A stretch of 64,000 bases of DNA from Datisca glomerata. Its lineage: Eukaryota > Streptophyta > Magnoliopsida > Cucurbitales > Datiscaceae. Location of the stretch: positions 2,147,148-2,211,147 of the forward strand of contig QANY01009128.1 in NCBI GenBank assembly GCA_003255025.1. Reading direction: 5' to 3'. Below, piece after piece: positions 36,226-48,657 of the stretch (within the stretch, counting starts at the first letter, position 1; each line of letters opens with the position of its first letter). Below the pieces are notes generated by a model. That model was not told where the DNA came from. It was given only the letters and a program-made list of their open reading frames with translations, and did not search any database. The translations under genes and the position numbers were made by a program.

Positions 36226-36558
36226 TCAATTGGACCGAATCTTGAGAGATGAAGACATGTCAAACTTGCAAAATGACCAAACTGTAGCATTATCACATGT
36301 AATTCCAACACATTCAAAGTCCTTCCAAGAGTTTGTCCTAAGATAAGAACTCATGACATCACAATAAACAGAGGATGAAGCATTAATGGAAAACATGTTC
36401 TTGAATTTGAATTTTGAGTAACGGCAAGATTTGGTGAGATTTGCACAATAGCACAGTGCCAGTTGTGTTGAGAAATGAGAAGTTAAGTTCAACATTAACA
36501 GAAATGAAATAAGACATAGGACTGTAGTGTAAATGATCAACTTTGCGGGTGCATTCAA
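36226..36558 (-). CDS. possible short cysteine-rich protein or exon
   Basis: An open minus-strand frame of about 110 codons ends at 36226. It contains eight to nine cysteines, with spaced ones in the second half (CANLTKSC, VYCDVM, FECVGITCDN, WSFCKF), preceded by a hydrophobic stretch (TTVLCLISFLLMLNL) that could be a signal peptide. The frame has no ATG before that stretch; the first ATG is within it, so a start would need an upstream exon. Residue composition looks more protein-like than neighbouring shadow frames. I do not recognise a family. It could be an exon of an unannotated secreted-peptide gene, a decayed gene, or chance. Confidence 0.3.
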   Translation of the reverse strand: MNAPAKLIIYTTVLCLISFLLMLNLTSHFSTQLALCYCANLTKSCRYSKFKFKNMFSINASSSVYCDVMSSYLRTNSWKDFECVGITCDNATVWSFCKFDMSSSLKIRSN

Positions 36559-37338
36559 GAAGAGTGAATGTAAATAAAGAAGTACTCAGAAATTATGTAA
36601 TCTAAGACCATATTTTTTTAGAAATTTGTGAATATATTCAAATACATAAAAAATTGTGGAATTAAGAAATACAGATGAGAGAGTTGAGGTCCAAGCAAAG
36701 TAGCCCCTCTACCTTATATATTTCCTATATATACTACATATTTTGTCACATAATTTAAATTTTATGTATCAAATATTTTTAATCTCCATACTAAATCACG
36801 TGACTGTTAAATATGTTGAAGAAGACGTATTACCTACAAATAAGTCCGTACAATTAATTGTATAGACTTATTTGCAGGTAAAATAAAACTAGATGAGTTG
36901 ACCGTATAATTAATACAAATTACATGAAGGTTAATGTATTCTACTCTAACTATTATTTAAGAATTTTTCTATCAGATTTGTATTGTTGCTTTGTAGTCTT
37001 GTTAATTAAAGGAGTTAAAACTAGTAAAGATGTACCTGGGCCTTTTTTGCATATTACAAAGGTCATTCTTTCATGCATGTTTCACAATTGAATAAGCAAA
37101 AACAGGACAAAATGACCTAAATTTTTTGCAAAACAATATCCCAATTATCCTACATTTTTTGTTGTAACTGAAGAATACTATGAAAAAATTTAGCCAAAAG
37201 CTGTAACCAAACACGACGTTCTCGAGTTTAGATTATCTAAGCTGTTGGATATTTTTACGACGGTTCGAATCTTCTCGAAAATTTATCAATCTTCACTTCC
37301 AGTACGTGTGATGAAGAAATTTGAAGGATCTAAATCCA
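36559..37338. other. gene-free AT-rich stretch
   Basis: No coding similarity seen. It contains a 50-bp near-perfect palindrome (36831-36880). Confidence 0.6.
36831..36880. repeat. 50-bp near-perfect palindrome
   Basis: Arms TACCTACAAATAAGTC and GACTTATTTGCAGGTA flank the core ACAATTAATTGT. Only a few positions are unpaired, so it can form a long hairpin or cruciform. Confidence 0.9.
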
Positions 37339-37695
37339 TGTAACGTAAATATTTGGAGAAGATATTTAAGGAAGTTAAAATTGAAGAAGAAGAAAGGAAC
37401 TACAAGTAGCCAAAGTAGGACTACAAGTAGTTTTTCCTCTTATCTCAGTGGCTTCCTTTCATTGACAGCTCAATTCACCGTGCTCTTGTCTGTGTAAAGC
37501 TGACAACAATCATTATCCCTCTAATCATTTTTGTTCCCTTTACACGTTTTACCTCCTTAGCTCTCTTCTCTCTCTCGCTTTCGTTTCCTTTTTCTGTATT
37601 TTTTCCTTAGCCTAGCTTTGTTCTCTATAAAGGACAACCTTCTTCTTTTAGGAGGTTGAGCAAATCAATACAATAATATACACTTTCTAGCATTT

Positions 37696-38690
37696 CTATT
37701 TCGGTATCAGAGTTTGCTTATCTACAAACCTAGTGTAAATAACCTTAGGCTTGTAGATTCCACACTTAGACCTAGTGAGCATGTTGTGGTCTACTGCCTG
37801 TTGACTTTCTACATTTCTTCCATTGTTATCCTGCACAACTTCATTTTGATTGTGAAGGGAAGCATTTTTTGTTGCCCTTCCTGATCTGAGACTTGTCACA
37901 CTATTTTCTTATTCAGATTCATAGTAATGATTGTTATTAGAACTAAACTCACATTGCTGAGATGATCCATCTTTGCTAGATGAGTTTGGTGTTGCTGAGT
38001 TGAAGCTTTGAGATTGGTTTGTACTAACTATTTCAGGTGTTTGACTAGACTCTGGAGTTGGTAAAGTAGGGATGAGAGAGTTAGAGATGACTACTGACTC
38101 AGGTTGTTCTCTAGTATTCAAAAAATGTGAGTGAAAAAGAGAATGATTTTTTATTGAAAATGACATGTCTAGATATGTAAATCCTGTCAGTTGAGCTAAG
38201 ACACTTATAACCTTTGTGGGTTTCACTATACCCCAGAAACACACATTTTGTTGAGTGAAATTGAAATTTGTGACTCTAGTAGGGCCTTGGACAAGGAAAA
38301 CAGCTGCAACCAAAGGTTTTTAGACTAGATAATCTGGCTTTTGTGGAGCAATGTGTCATAGGGTAACATGTTCTTTAGAACTGGTGTTGGTAGTCCGTTA
38401 ATTAAGTAGACTGGGCATTGAAAAGCCTCCCACCAGTACCTTAATGGAATTTTAGCTTGAGCTAACAGTGTTAGGCCCATTTCTACAATGTGTTTGTGTT
38501 TACGTTCAGCCCTACCATTTTGGACAGATGTATAGGGGCAAGAATGCTTAAGAACTATCCTTGAGTTTTGAGCAATTTCAGTGAAGGGCAGGTACTATTT
38601 CCCACAATCAGAGTAGACTTCTTTTATCTTCCTATTAAATTGGTTTTCTGCCATATTTTTGAATGAAGAAATGAGTAGCTTCACTTTTCT
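37696..38690 (-). pseudogene. inverted Copia 3 integrase C-part and linker
   Basis: Read right to left, an integrase C-terminal part (KIKEVYSDCGK, then HSCPYTSVQNGRAERKHKHI, then PLRYWWEAFQCPVYLINGLP) spans about 38400-38640. It continues into the linker (37909-38313) and the MLTRSKCGIYKPKVIYT motif (37696-37899) that normally precedes reverse transcriptase. It stops there, abutting the left primer site. It continues almost exactly where the plus-strand pol breaks off, so both derive from one element. Confidence 0.8.
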
Positions 38691-38777
38691 ATACATTTCT
38701 ATTATTGTTCAATACAATAATATACACTTTTCAGCATTTCTATTTTGGTATCAGAGCCATAACAGGCCAACGCTAGC

Positions 38778-40690
38778 ATGTCTAGCATTGATTCCCCAAC
38801 TCGCTCCACCGAAACAAGCAAGGCACTAGAATCAAGTCCAACTGCATCTCTTCCAAACACACAAGTGAGCAGCAGAACTACTCTAACCCAGGTGTGCTCA
38901 ATCAAGTTAGATCGAAGCAACTACTTACTACGGGAAACCATGGTCCTCCCTGTTATTAGAGGACACAAACTAGAAAGGTATATCATGGGGACCAAAGAAT
39001 GTCCACCCACAGTAAATGCTAGAACAACAGCAAAACCAGAGATAGTGACCAGCCCAAATTATGAAAATTGGGGGTCCAATGACCAACTATTTTTGGGATG
39101 GATCTATGGCAGAATGGCTTTCGATGTAGCCTCACAACTAATGGGGGCAAAAACTTCGCAAGAATTTTAGAATGCAGCAAAAAGTTTTTGGAGAGCTCAC
39201 ACTAGAGCCCGAGTCTCATATTTCAAAGGGGAACTATAAAGGACAAAAAGGTTCAATGAAAATAGTAGAGTATCTCACTGTCATGAAGAATCTGGCTGAT
39301 AATCTCACCTTAGTTGGGAGTCTCATTCCTCTAAGTGACATAGGCACTCAAATCCTTGTTGGTTTAGACTCTGAATACACCCATTGTAGTTCAACTGGAA
39401 AACAGAGAGACCATCTTTTGGATAGAGTTGCAAACAACCATACTCATATATGAAAGCAGATGGAGCAGCTCAACACGTATCAAACTGTCAATCTAAACCT
39501 TGCACAAGCCAATGTAAATCTGACCATAAGCAGACAAGATAATAGGTTCTCAGGAAATAGGGGCGAGAGAGGAGGTTCAAGATACTCTAACTCGAGAGGT
39601 TACAGAGGAAATAAGGGAAGGTTTCTTGGCAGAGGAAGAAACTCAAATAGTAACTCAAGGCCAACCTGTCAAGTCTGTGGTAAGTTAGGTCACACATTAG
39701 CCATTTGTTAGAATATATATGATCAAAACTACATGGGATCCTTACCTACTCAGAATGAAGAACCCAAAGGAGGTCTACTAGTTCAACCTTTCAATCGCTA
39801 CATTGCTTCTCCCAACACCTTGAATGATCCATCCTGGTATGTAGATTCTGGTGCAAACAATCATGTCATAAATGATGTGAACACCCTCAATTAGAAGATT
39901 GAATACAGTGGTAAGAACAGTCCCATGGTTGTAAATGGAAACAAATTGGTCATAATTCACACCGGTAACACTTAACTTCACTCTCTCAACAAGAAACCTG
40001 TTAATCTCTATAATGTTCTGCTTGCACCTAATGTGACTCAAATTACTGTTTTGTGAAATACTTGCAGAAGGGAATGGTGGTGCTAGAAGGGAAGCCTAGG
40101 AATTGTTTGTACAAGCTTGACATCCCTCTTCACAAGCAAAGATCCACTTCAACCAGCCTACGATGTCAGTCTAAATCTAGTCACAACCCTTCAATAAATG
40201 TAATTAGTAGTAGTAGTAGTCAAGAATCAAGTGTTTAAGTTTTGTTAAAGCTGAGGAATGGCATAGGAGACTAGGTCATCCCTCAGGCGAAGATCTTCTT
40301 CAAGTTCTCAAACAATATAATTTGTCCATGGAATCTAATGAAGAACTTCTCTTTTGTGATTCATGTTAACTTGGTAAATCTCATGCCTTACCCTTTAAAA
40401 ACTTTATCACTCATGCTAAGTATGTTATGAACCTTACACACACTGAGATTTGGGGCCCTGCTCCAGTTATCTCAACTTCTAATTTCAGATTCTATATACA
40501 CTTTGTCGATGACCATAATAGACACACTTGGATATATCCTTTAAGACATAAAAGTGAAGCTACTCATTCCTTCATTCAATTCAAAAATATGGCAGAAAAC
40601 CAATTTAATAGGAAGATAAAAGAAGTATACTCTGATTGTGGGAAAGAGTAACCGCCCTTCACTGAAATTGATCAAAACTTAGGGATAGTT
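38778..40690 (+). pseudogene. Copia 3 gag, protease and partial integrase, broken
   Basis: Gag begins MSSIDSPTRSTETSKALESS and has the IKLDRSNYLL motif, with a stop at 39168 and frameshifts after it. A zinc knuckle, CQVCGKLGHTLAIC, lies at about 39667-39708. The protease-like YVDSGANNHVI is near 39840. A GAG-pre-integrase motif (WHRRLGHPSGEDLL) is near 40260. The integrase core (FYIHFVDDHNRHTWIYPL, VYSDCGKE) stops at 40651. Confidence 0.85.
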
Positions 40691-40833
40691 CTTAAGCATT
40701 CTTGCCCCTATACATCTATTGTTAGGCCCATTTCTACAATGTGTCTGTGTTTACATTCATCCATACCATTTTGGACATATGTATAGGGGCAAGAATGCTT
40801 AAGAACTATCCTTGAGTTTTGAGCAATTTTAGT
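40660..40833. repeat. foldback at the broken end of Copia 3
   Basis: The block GATAGTTCTTAAGCATTCTT (about 40683-40702) returns inverted at about 40792-40811, and flanking bases pair too, giving arms of ~55 bp around a ~60-bp loop. The loop itself is minus-strand integrase sequence. Confidence 0.85.
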
Positions 40834-40890
40834 GGTACCAAAATAATATCCATGTAATGTAAACATTTGGAGAAGATATTTAAGGAAGAA

Positions 40891-41144
40891 CCTAAATTAC
40901 ATTCTGATCAACGAAAAAAAAGAGGGGGTGTGCATACATAATATAAACATTTTCTTCTTCTATAGTATGTATTCCAAACTCACAAAAGATTTAGGCTTTG
41001 TAATTAGGATCAAAACATCATTAATTAACCTCAAGCTAAAAGCATAAAAATCATGTAAAAAATAGATTTGGGGGTGGGGAGGAATTGAAGATCTAATATA
41101 TACTTGAATCTGAACCAAACTTTCTTTATTACATAATGAATTAG
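40891..41144. other. 3' side of the YSL gene
   Basis: AT-rich; probably includes the 3' UTR of the minus-strand transporter gene. No other feature seen. Confidence 0.5.
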
Positions 41145-43669
41145 CTAGCTAGGATCAACGAGCCACGGACCGGGCGTTTCCATGAGCGCGTTCGCGACAC
41201 TGTCGGGAAAAAACATGACACAAGCAGGGGCCAAACGTCCAAGCAAAGCAAGTACTGATTTGTGAAGAGTCCAAATCCCATCTCCACAAATTAAACCAGA
41301 AGCAACAATGGGGGCAAATGCATCAGCTTCAGCTTTATTCTTTAGCTTCCATAAGAAAAGTATTAAGCTTCCAACACACATGTCAATAGAAATGGAAGCC
41401 CCCATTGCAAATGGTACAGCCATTGCTGTTGGACTCGGAACAAATCTTGACAACTTCTTTGGTACCATGTCTTTAATTATGTTTATCATAATGGCTGCAC
41501 CAAAGAATGCAATAGAGAACTGAATGCAGTGCTTTGCTATACCTTTGAACCCGTCTAGACTCGATATCGCGATGTTTCTGTAATATGGGCCGAAGAATAT
41601 CGAGAAAGTGAAATCTATTTTCCCAAAATGATCGTCGTAGATGCTCTGGTAAAACTTAAACGTAAGAGGAGCGATTATACAACCCAGTGCTGTTCCAATG
41701 AGTTGACTCAGAAACAAGGATTTCGATGACGAAACAGTAAGGAATCCGATTTTTAGATCAATTATAAGGTTCGTCGCCATGGAAGCAAAGTTCATAATGA
41801 CACCACAAGCAGCTAAAGCAACAATGACACCACCTTGAGTAGCACCTGCCCATCCTCCAAACAAGATCATAGCAAACTTTGCCATACTTGCGGCGGGTCT
41901 CATGTCGGTTATCCCATTCACATACGCTTCGGAGAAAGCAAAGAAAGGCGATATTACGTACATGGACACGACATGGTACCATTTGAGAGGATGGAAAATT
42001 AGAGGCAGAATTGCTGATGAAAGAGCTACAAGTGCAATAGAACATCCCCACGCTATCTTGGTGGACATTTTTTCTAAAAGAAAGCTTCGTGTCTGGACTT
42101 GTTCGTCAATCAATGAAGAGAAAACATTGTCGTCTTGAAACGAATGGTGAGGATCCGCAACCGGAAGTGCCGTTGTAGACTGCTCAGTGGTGGTGTTCTT
42201 GTGGGAGAGTTTGTACTGATACAATGCTATGACAATGTATCTCAAAACGTTGTAGAAGCTATCACCAAGTACCATTCCCAACCCAAGGAGGAACTGTATA
42301 TGGCCATGCAAAAATATATACATAGGAAAACAAATTAATATATATTAGGGATATATTTGGAAATAGAGGGAATTAATGAAGAGAAATGGTGTGTACATAC
42401 TCTGTAAGAACTCAAATTATTGAGGATATTTTGGGTATTTGCAGGATACCAATCTCCTCTCTTAGATTTGATGTAAGGCCAGATGAAACCACGTGAAAGA
42501 AGTCCTCCAACAAGCATGGAATAGCTTGTGTTATTGGGGCATAGCATCCCTACCCCAACATATGTTCCCAAGAAATCAAAATAAAAACTGTTCATGTTTT
42601 GTCACAAAACCAATTTATTTAATTAATAACTCATCAATTTCTTTTAATATCTATATATATTCTTAATTAATATTTCAAATTATAAGTTTAGGATACTCGC
42701 GTACTATTTTTTCCGTTCTAAAAAATAAACAAGTTAATAGAACGTAAATAAATTAATTACATAAATTACAATAATTTACAAAAAATTACAAGAAAAGCCA
42801 ATTTTTAAGTTCAAACTGCAAAAATGGTTAAAAATATTTTTTTTCAAAAAGGACCGAAAATAGGCGAAATAAATTACAGAGACGAAAGTAAATTATTTAC
42901 TTGATTCCGACTATTTTTGGAAAAAAAAAACAATTTCGATCTTTTTGCAATTTAAACTGAAAAACTGATCATTTTTACAGTTCTTCCTAATGATTTATTT
43001 ATTTGTCATGGGGAACGAAAATAAGAGATACCAACCAATGAAAATTTAAAAAAAAATAATGAATATGGCTCAATTAATTTTGAGAGCAAATATTCAGAGT
43101 CATGATTTCTTAAAAAAGGTTTATTTAGAGGAAAAAAAGAAGAAGAAGAAAAAATGTGTAAATGTAAGAATTTGTGAGTATAAGAACCCTACCCTTTCTT
43201 CAAAGCCTCAAATCCAAAGAGAGGTATGTTATGAAAGCCACAAGCAGCTTGTGAAGTGAAAAGCCATTGGAATAGACTCCATCCAAAGCTGAATGTGAAG
43301 AACTTGCCTAATGTAATCACTTGTTTCCTATAACATCATCATCAATACCATACCCACATCAATCATCTTACAAACAACATACATATCATATTCATTTATC
43401 TACATATGTGAACATCATGCATATCACATGGCACATAATGAAGTTTTAATTTCGTCAATTTAATTTCTCAAATGGTGGTGAGAGAAAAAAAATTAAATAC
43501 CTGGCAAATTTGGTTGACAAAGGAGAATTGATACAGTTGATAATATGAGCGCATACAGTACCAGTAGGATACACCAATTTAAGATCCACAATCATCATCT
43601 AAATACCAATTTAAGGTCCACAACCATTTATTATTTGTATGACATAAAATTATCAGAATTTGAAAAATG

Positions 43670-43746
<77 letters not shown>

Positions 43747-45173
43747 CCTTGCGAAGAGGAAGCATAAAAAAGAGGCCAGAAAAGGTAGTTAAGAGGGAAA
43801 ACAAGATCATCCAAACAACACCAGGTTCCTTGATGCTCTCTTCATTGTAACCTGTTTGCATTGATGTTTGATCTGCTGCTACTTTGCTCATTCCAAATAG
43901 ATATGTCCCAAACCCTCCTGTACATATTAAATTATTTTTTATTTTTCTAAGAAAAAAGACTGAAAATAAAGGAATCCTTTAATTTTCTCAATTAAGTACT
44001 CGAAATAATTTTAAAAAGTTAGAATAAAGTCTTTTCGTTAAGCCTCAGACCTTGTACATTGCTTCTTTCATTTTTGAATGTTTATAATTAACATTTATGT
44101 ATGTTTTGCGTTGTTTATGTCATCACTGCATAAGAAATATTAAAATCTAAGGCTAATAAATGGACATGAATGCAAAATTTTACATTATTCAAAAACTTGA
44201 TGGGAGAAATTACACTGACATAGGCTAAATTGGCAGTTAGGGCAAACTTGGATGACCAAAAATGTATATTTGTTAACCTAACAGTGGATACAAAAGTATT
44301 TACAGTAATAGTTATAAACTGGTGAGCTTCGATTGTCTTGGTCATCAACGCGATAAAACATTTAATTTTAGGTGAATGGAAGTATCTACATTTTAAATTG
44401 TTCATATACTTGATCGAGAAAAATAAATTTACAATAACTAAATTGTAAATCAAAATAAGAGTAATTCTAAACAAATCAAGTTATCAACCAATTATAAGTT
44501 TAAACTGACCAAGTGAAGTATTTATCATTCGTAGGTTAATTGAATAATTAGTTTTAATGAGTGATAAAACACATTAGATGTTATTCTGTAAGGTCTAGTT
44601 TGATATTTTTTCAAGTCTCGTCGAGTCTAAAGTGAGACCTCAAATCATAAATGTATTTTTTCGTAATAAACATATTTCCAACTATTATTCTCCCGATATA
44701 TAAAACACTCTAAATAATAGAATTTTCTGCTTCGTCGATTACCCAAACTCAAAAGCATACACGGAATAAAAGAAAGAATTACCACTGAGAGTGATGCCTG
44801 TGATGGAAAGAACGCAAGTTTGAATAACAGCATTTTCTTGTCTAGTAAAAGGCTGACCGAGCACACCGCATCTATCAATAACCAGCATCCATATCTTGAC
44901 ACATGAAAACCCCACCAATCCAACATACATATTCACTGGATTAAGCATCCCTGCTGTCAATGTCTGTTTCATTACCAATGCTGTGAACAAACTCCCCAAT
45001 ACAAAGCTCACCCCAATGGCTCTTACTGTAATCTGATTCTTCCATGAGGGTATTTTCACCCCCTTATACACTATCTCCATTGAAGTTCTCTCCTCTTCAT
45101 ATTCCCCTGCTTTCATTGCTTCTTTGCTGTTCACTTCCAGCTTGTATGGTGGTGGTGGTGATGAAGTGTCCAT
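41145..45173 (-). CDS. YSL: YSL-type metal-nicotianamine transporter (OPT family)
   Basis: Yellow-stripe-like oligopeptide transporter, a multi-spanning membrane protein that moves metal-nicotianamine complexes. Exons, in transcript order, are 45173-44783, 43917-43748, 43598-43501, 43327-43193, 42587-42401 and 42293-41145. All introns are GT-AG and the phases join to about 709 aa, normal for YSLs. Diagnostic segments are PFTRQENAVIQTCVLSITGI, joined across intron 1 to a GGFGTYLFGMS segment, then VDLKLVYPTGTVCAHIIN, FGWSLFQWLFT, FYFDFLGTYVGVGM, and near the end DAFAPIVASGLICGDGIWTL. The ATG at 45173 is chosen because MDTSSPPPPYKLEV looks like a cytosolic YSL tail. An in-frame ATG at 45320 would add 49 poorly conserved-looking residues. 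The YSL clade and the metal are not decided. It lies 0.8 kb downstream of the same-strand LCNP gene. Confidence 0.93.
43672..43743. repeat. (ATT)n microsatellite in YSL intron 2
   Basis: About 24 uninterrupted ATT units. The array ends a few bases from the 5' splice site of intron 2 (GT at 43747-43746 on the minus strand). Confidence 0.97.
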
Positions 45174-46005
45174 ATTCCCATTTTCAACGTTGTTTTCATT
45201 GTTGGGTTTTGGGTAATTCTGCAATTTTTTTATGCAGAGAGAAGATGGAGAGAGATTGTTTTGTTTGTTTTGGATTAATGGGTGTAAAAGAAGAGTAATT
45301 ACAGTCTTGTTAGGCGTCATTACTGTTTTTATTATGGTTTAAGGTGTGGGGTTGTCAGATGTTCTGTTAGAGTGAGTTCACTAGTAACTATTTTTAGATG
45401 TTTTTAGTGTGAGAGACGGTTTGTTTTGTTGTCTTGTCTCAAATTTAATACTGTTGTAAACTAACCAAGTTTAAGTTTATTAGACTAAATGATGTTAATC
45501 ATGCATAGGGTTAAACATCACCACTAATTAAATGATAATTTTATGCTAATTAAGTTTTAGACTAAATTTATTTGATCGAGTCAATCGTAATTCTATACTA
45601 ATAACCAAATTTCTTTGACCAAATGAAGTTTCATTGTTTTGGTAGGAGGTTTATGTGTTTATGTTAACCTTAAATCATTTTTGCAATCACGAAAATTCCA
45701 TCCCGATACATCTCGAACCGAGTATACTCCTAGCGGCAATCCCTTAAAACCTTTGCCATGGCAACTTCGATGGACGATGTTTCTGAGTTCCATTCTGGTT
45801 ATCAAATTTCAAACTTTTTTGCAATAAATATACTATTAAGTAGAATCATAAAAGTGATAGCTGCCATTTACAATGCAAAAAAATAGCATAGTATACAGTA
45901 TATAGTGTTTGACATATCTGTTTATATTATTAAGTACAAAGACTGATCGGATAATTCTCTGTTAATGTAACTATAATGCACAGCAAATTTCATGAGTCTA
46001 GAAAA
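45174..46005. other. YSL promoter and LCNP 3' flank
   Basis: The first ~150 bp (to 45320) are open in frame with the transporter but probably are 5' UTR. The rest is AT-rich with no recognised gene. The plus-strand frame at 45639-45827 has no recognisable homology. Confidence 0.55.
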
Positions 46006-48657
46006 TTACTTGAAGTATAGCTCAAGAAGCTTTCTTAAGGTATCAAATACACTTGTGAAGGGGTTAAATTCGACGGACGATTTCAACCCTAGATCCGGAA
46101 ATTGGTTTGTCAAAGCTTGTTGCATTCCGGACATCGACATCATTGCCGCTAGCTGACTATTCGACATTACTTCACAGTCTTGTGGGGTGTCTTTTATTTT
46201 GCTTGGATCGTAACCAAAATTTGCCAAGTACGATTTATACTTCTCGATGAATTCCTGTCCAGGATCAGGCGTTCTTGAGTAGACCTGAAAAATTTATGAT
46301 TAATCAATGGTTAATCACATAGCAACATGAGCATAGACAATTATGATCGACAGTTTCCTATATATTGGTATCGATGCAAAAGAAGGGCATGGTGATATTT
46401 CTCCAAAATATCATACAGGAAATCCATGGACCATGATCTAATAAGATACCTGAATAAAACTCAAGTCTTTTGCTCCAGAAACAAGAGCAAAGTTGTCATA
46501 ATCAGTTGCAATAACGTCATACGGCTCCTTGGGGATGAACGGTAATGTTGGGAAACGCAGGTAGCATTTCTCTTTAATCATCTCCTGCTTTTCCAGATCA
46601 GTCTCATTTTTCATCAAATCTTCCTCTGGAATGCATTGAACCTTCCCACGAATACCAGTAATATATCCATTCGGACCGCCATGAACACAAAAGGTATCAA
46701 CCTGGATCGCTGGCGCCTCCATATCAAATGTATATACGCCCTATATGCAACAAAGTTGTATTAGTTAAGAGCCAAATTCCGTGAACATAGATTATACGGA
46801 ACTATTTTTTAATCTGGGGGCTTCAATCTGACATATAGGATAAAAAATCAGTACGTTAATGATTGAGTAATGTGGATAACTAAGGCCTTTTCTTACGTTA
46901 ACTAAGGCCTTTTCTTACGTTATATCGTCAAATGAAGCTTCATCAACGGTTTTGACAAGGTAAAAAATGTATAAATCTTACTTTTATAGAAGGAGATGAT
47001 CGTTTACCGGAATGTGACCACGTTTACCTGGGTGCAATGACAGTCTTCCTGGCCCTGTCCAGCGAATCCACGTTTAAGTGAGGCAACTTCAAACCATCTT
47101 CCGGAGTACCTAATTGGGTCAAAATTCTTAGCAGTCATGCCTCTCATCATCATCAACTTCCCACCCATGTCATCAGAACCACTATCAAATGGCAGGGTTT
47201 TGGTATTTTCTGCACTTGCTAGCTGGCATAGATGTTGTTGATGAGTTAGATCTGCCGAAATAGCCTGATATGAAACATTGTGATGTTAGACCAAAATCTT
47301 CATTATGTTTATTTCTGAAGTTCATTGCTTGATCTTATTCTCTATCCTCAGCAACTTCAGTACAACGCTTGTATAAAATGAAACTACTAACAAGAGGATC
47401 AGATCTGACTAGAATAAACATGAAAATCGAACTTCAAAGACCTAATCTCTACTTCAGAACAGTCATGTAGTGTATCTGTATGCATGGGCATTAGAAGAAG
47501 ACTGTAATTGTTCTTCTCTTAGATATATCTGGGCATTAGGAGAAACACCTAAAGTGGACTAAAATCAAGAAGGAGTTGGCCAAATCTCTATGCCTATGTT
47601 AAATTAACATGAAAACTAATATGATATAAATATCGTCAAAGTCTTCCAGGTTAAACAGTTAGTATCAGCACACGCATTCTTATGCAAATATCCTGCTTAA
47701 CTTGTATAGACTAACCTGATTTGGTTGAGAGAGAAACATCAATGAAGCAGCCAACGCAGACAGTACATGCTTGGTCATAGGTTGCTCCAACGAGCACTTG
47801 AACATCAATTTTCGGGGCATTCCCCTGCGTGGGCAAGGAAAAGGTTCAATTCTCTGAATTACACATAGCAGATATAAGAAACACCTTTATTTCGCTAAAA
47901 TGAAACATTAAGTTGGAAAATCAAACCTGAGATTTGCTTATATCAGTCTTCATTTCTATAATTATAGAGAATAGCAAAGTAGATTTGGAATCATCCTATG
48001 TAGCAAAGTAAAAATTTTAAAAACTTTTCAGTACAACATGGGAAATGCATCTGGGCATGAATAATTATTGCAAAGAAATTGCACAAAAGTACATAGAATC
48101 ATTCACTTCATTATTTTAAGCCAGTCTAATTAGAATTTATATACAAATTAATTCAATCAAATTCAATAAGTTAGATATTAAATCAACACTATTAGCAATT
48201 ATGTTCATTTACTATGTAAAACCAGGAAAGAGATTCATGATAATTGCTCAAGATTGAATAGTCAATTATAGCCGAGCAACTTATTGAGGTCCGCTAGAAT
48301 CATTAAAAAACTAACTCTAGATGTGCCCGATGCTGTTACCTAAAATTTCTTCTGATAAATGTATAATCTAATTTCTCCATTACCCCATTTTTAGCTACCA
48401 TAAAACCCAACAATCCCGCAAGAATTGTAGACTTTAATAACAAATTAAACAAGACCCAGAAATAGAGAATGAGTAAATAAATACAAATTCAGCTGCGAAA
48501 AGTGAAATTAAGAAGGAGGAACTAGGAAAATTAAATACATGCATTAAAATACGAAGGCTTCGGAGATTGAGGAATGATGGGAAAACCTGGACGTGGGAGG
48601 AGATGAAGTGCATTGAAGAAGAATTGGAGCTGTTGTTTGAAAAAGAATCGAAACCAT
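46006..48657 (-). CDS. LCNP: plastid lipocalin (chloroplastic lipocalin)
   Basis: Plant thylakoid-lumen lipocalin; in Arabidopsis LCNP protects thylakoid membranes under stress and is needed for sustained photoprotective quenching (qH). Exons, in transcript order, are 48657-48587, 47824-47716, 47264-47028, 46740-46450 and 46284-46006. All introns are GT-AG and phases join to 328 aa (Arabidopsis protein 353 aa). Residues 1-40 form a short basic/hydroxylated transit region. Residues 42-64 (KHVLSALAASLMFLSQPNQA, then ISA) look like a lumen signal ending in an A-x-A-type site. The lipocalin GxW motif is in FDPIRYSGRWFEVASLKRGF (108-127). Paired cysteines occur in the barrel (DCHC, FCVHG, VQC, KCY). 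The C-terminus reads FNPFTSVFDTLRKLLELYFK. The ATG at 48657 is the first in the frame. Confidence 0.93.

Larger units (their letters stand above)
37339..40890 (+). mobile_element. Copia LTR retrotransposon 3, rearranged
   Basis: The left LTR (about 37339-37695, TGTAACGTAAATATTTGGAG) is followed by a primer site (CGGTATCAGAG, 37702). Only the first ~35 bp of the right LTR remain (40853-40887). Between them are an inverted block carrying the distal integrase and linker (37696-38690, minus), a second copy of the LTR end plus primer site (38700-38765, TTTTGGTATCAGAGCC), then gag, protease and the proximal integrase in plus orientation (38778-40690). It ends in a foldback (40660-40833). Reverse transcriptase and RNase H are absent. 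Confidence 0.8.

Noticed and set aside
45174..45320. N-terminal extension of the YSL transporter from the ATG at 45320
   Set aside because: The 49 added residues are Asn/Lys/Pro-rich and unlike YSL tails; the ATG at 45173 gives a normal length. It is retained only as an alternative.
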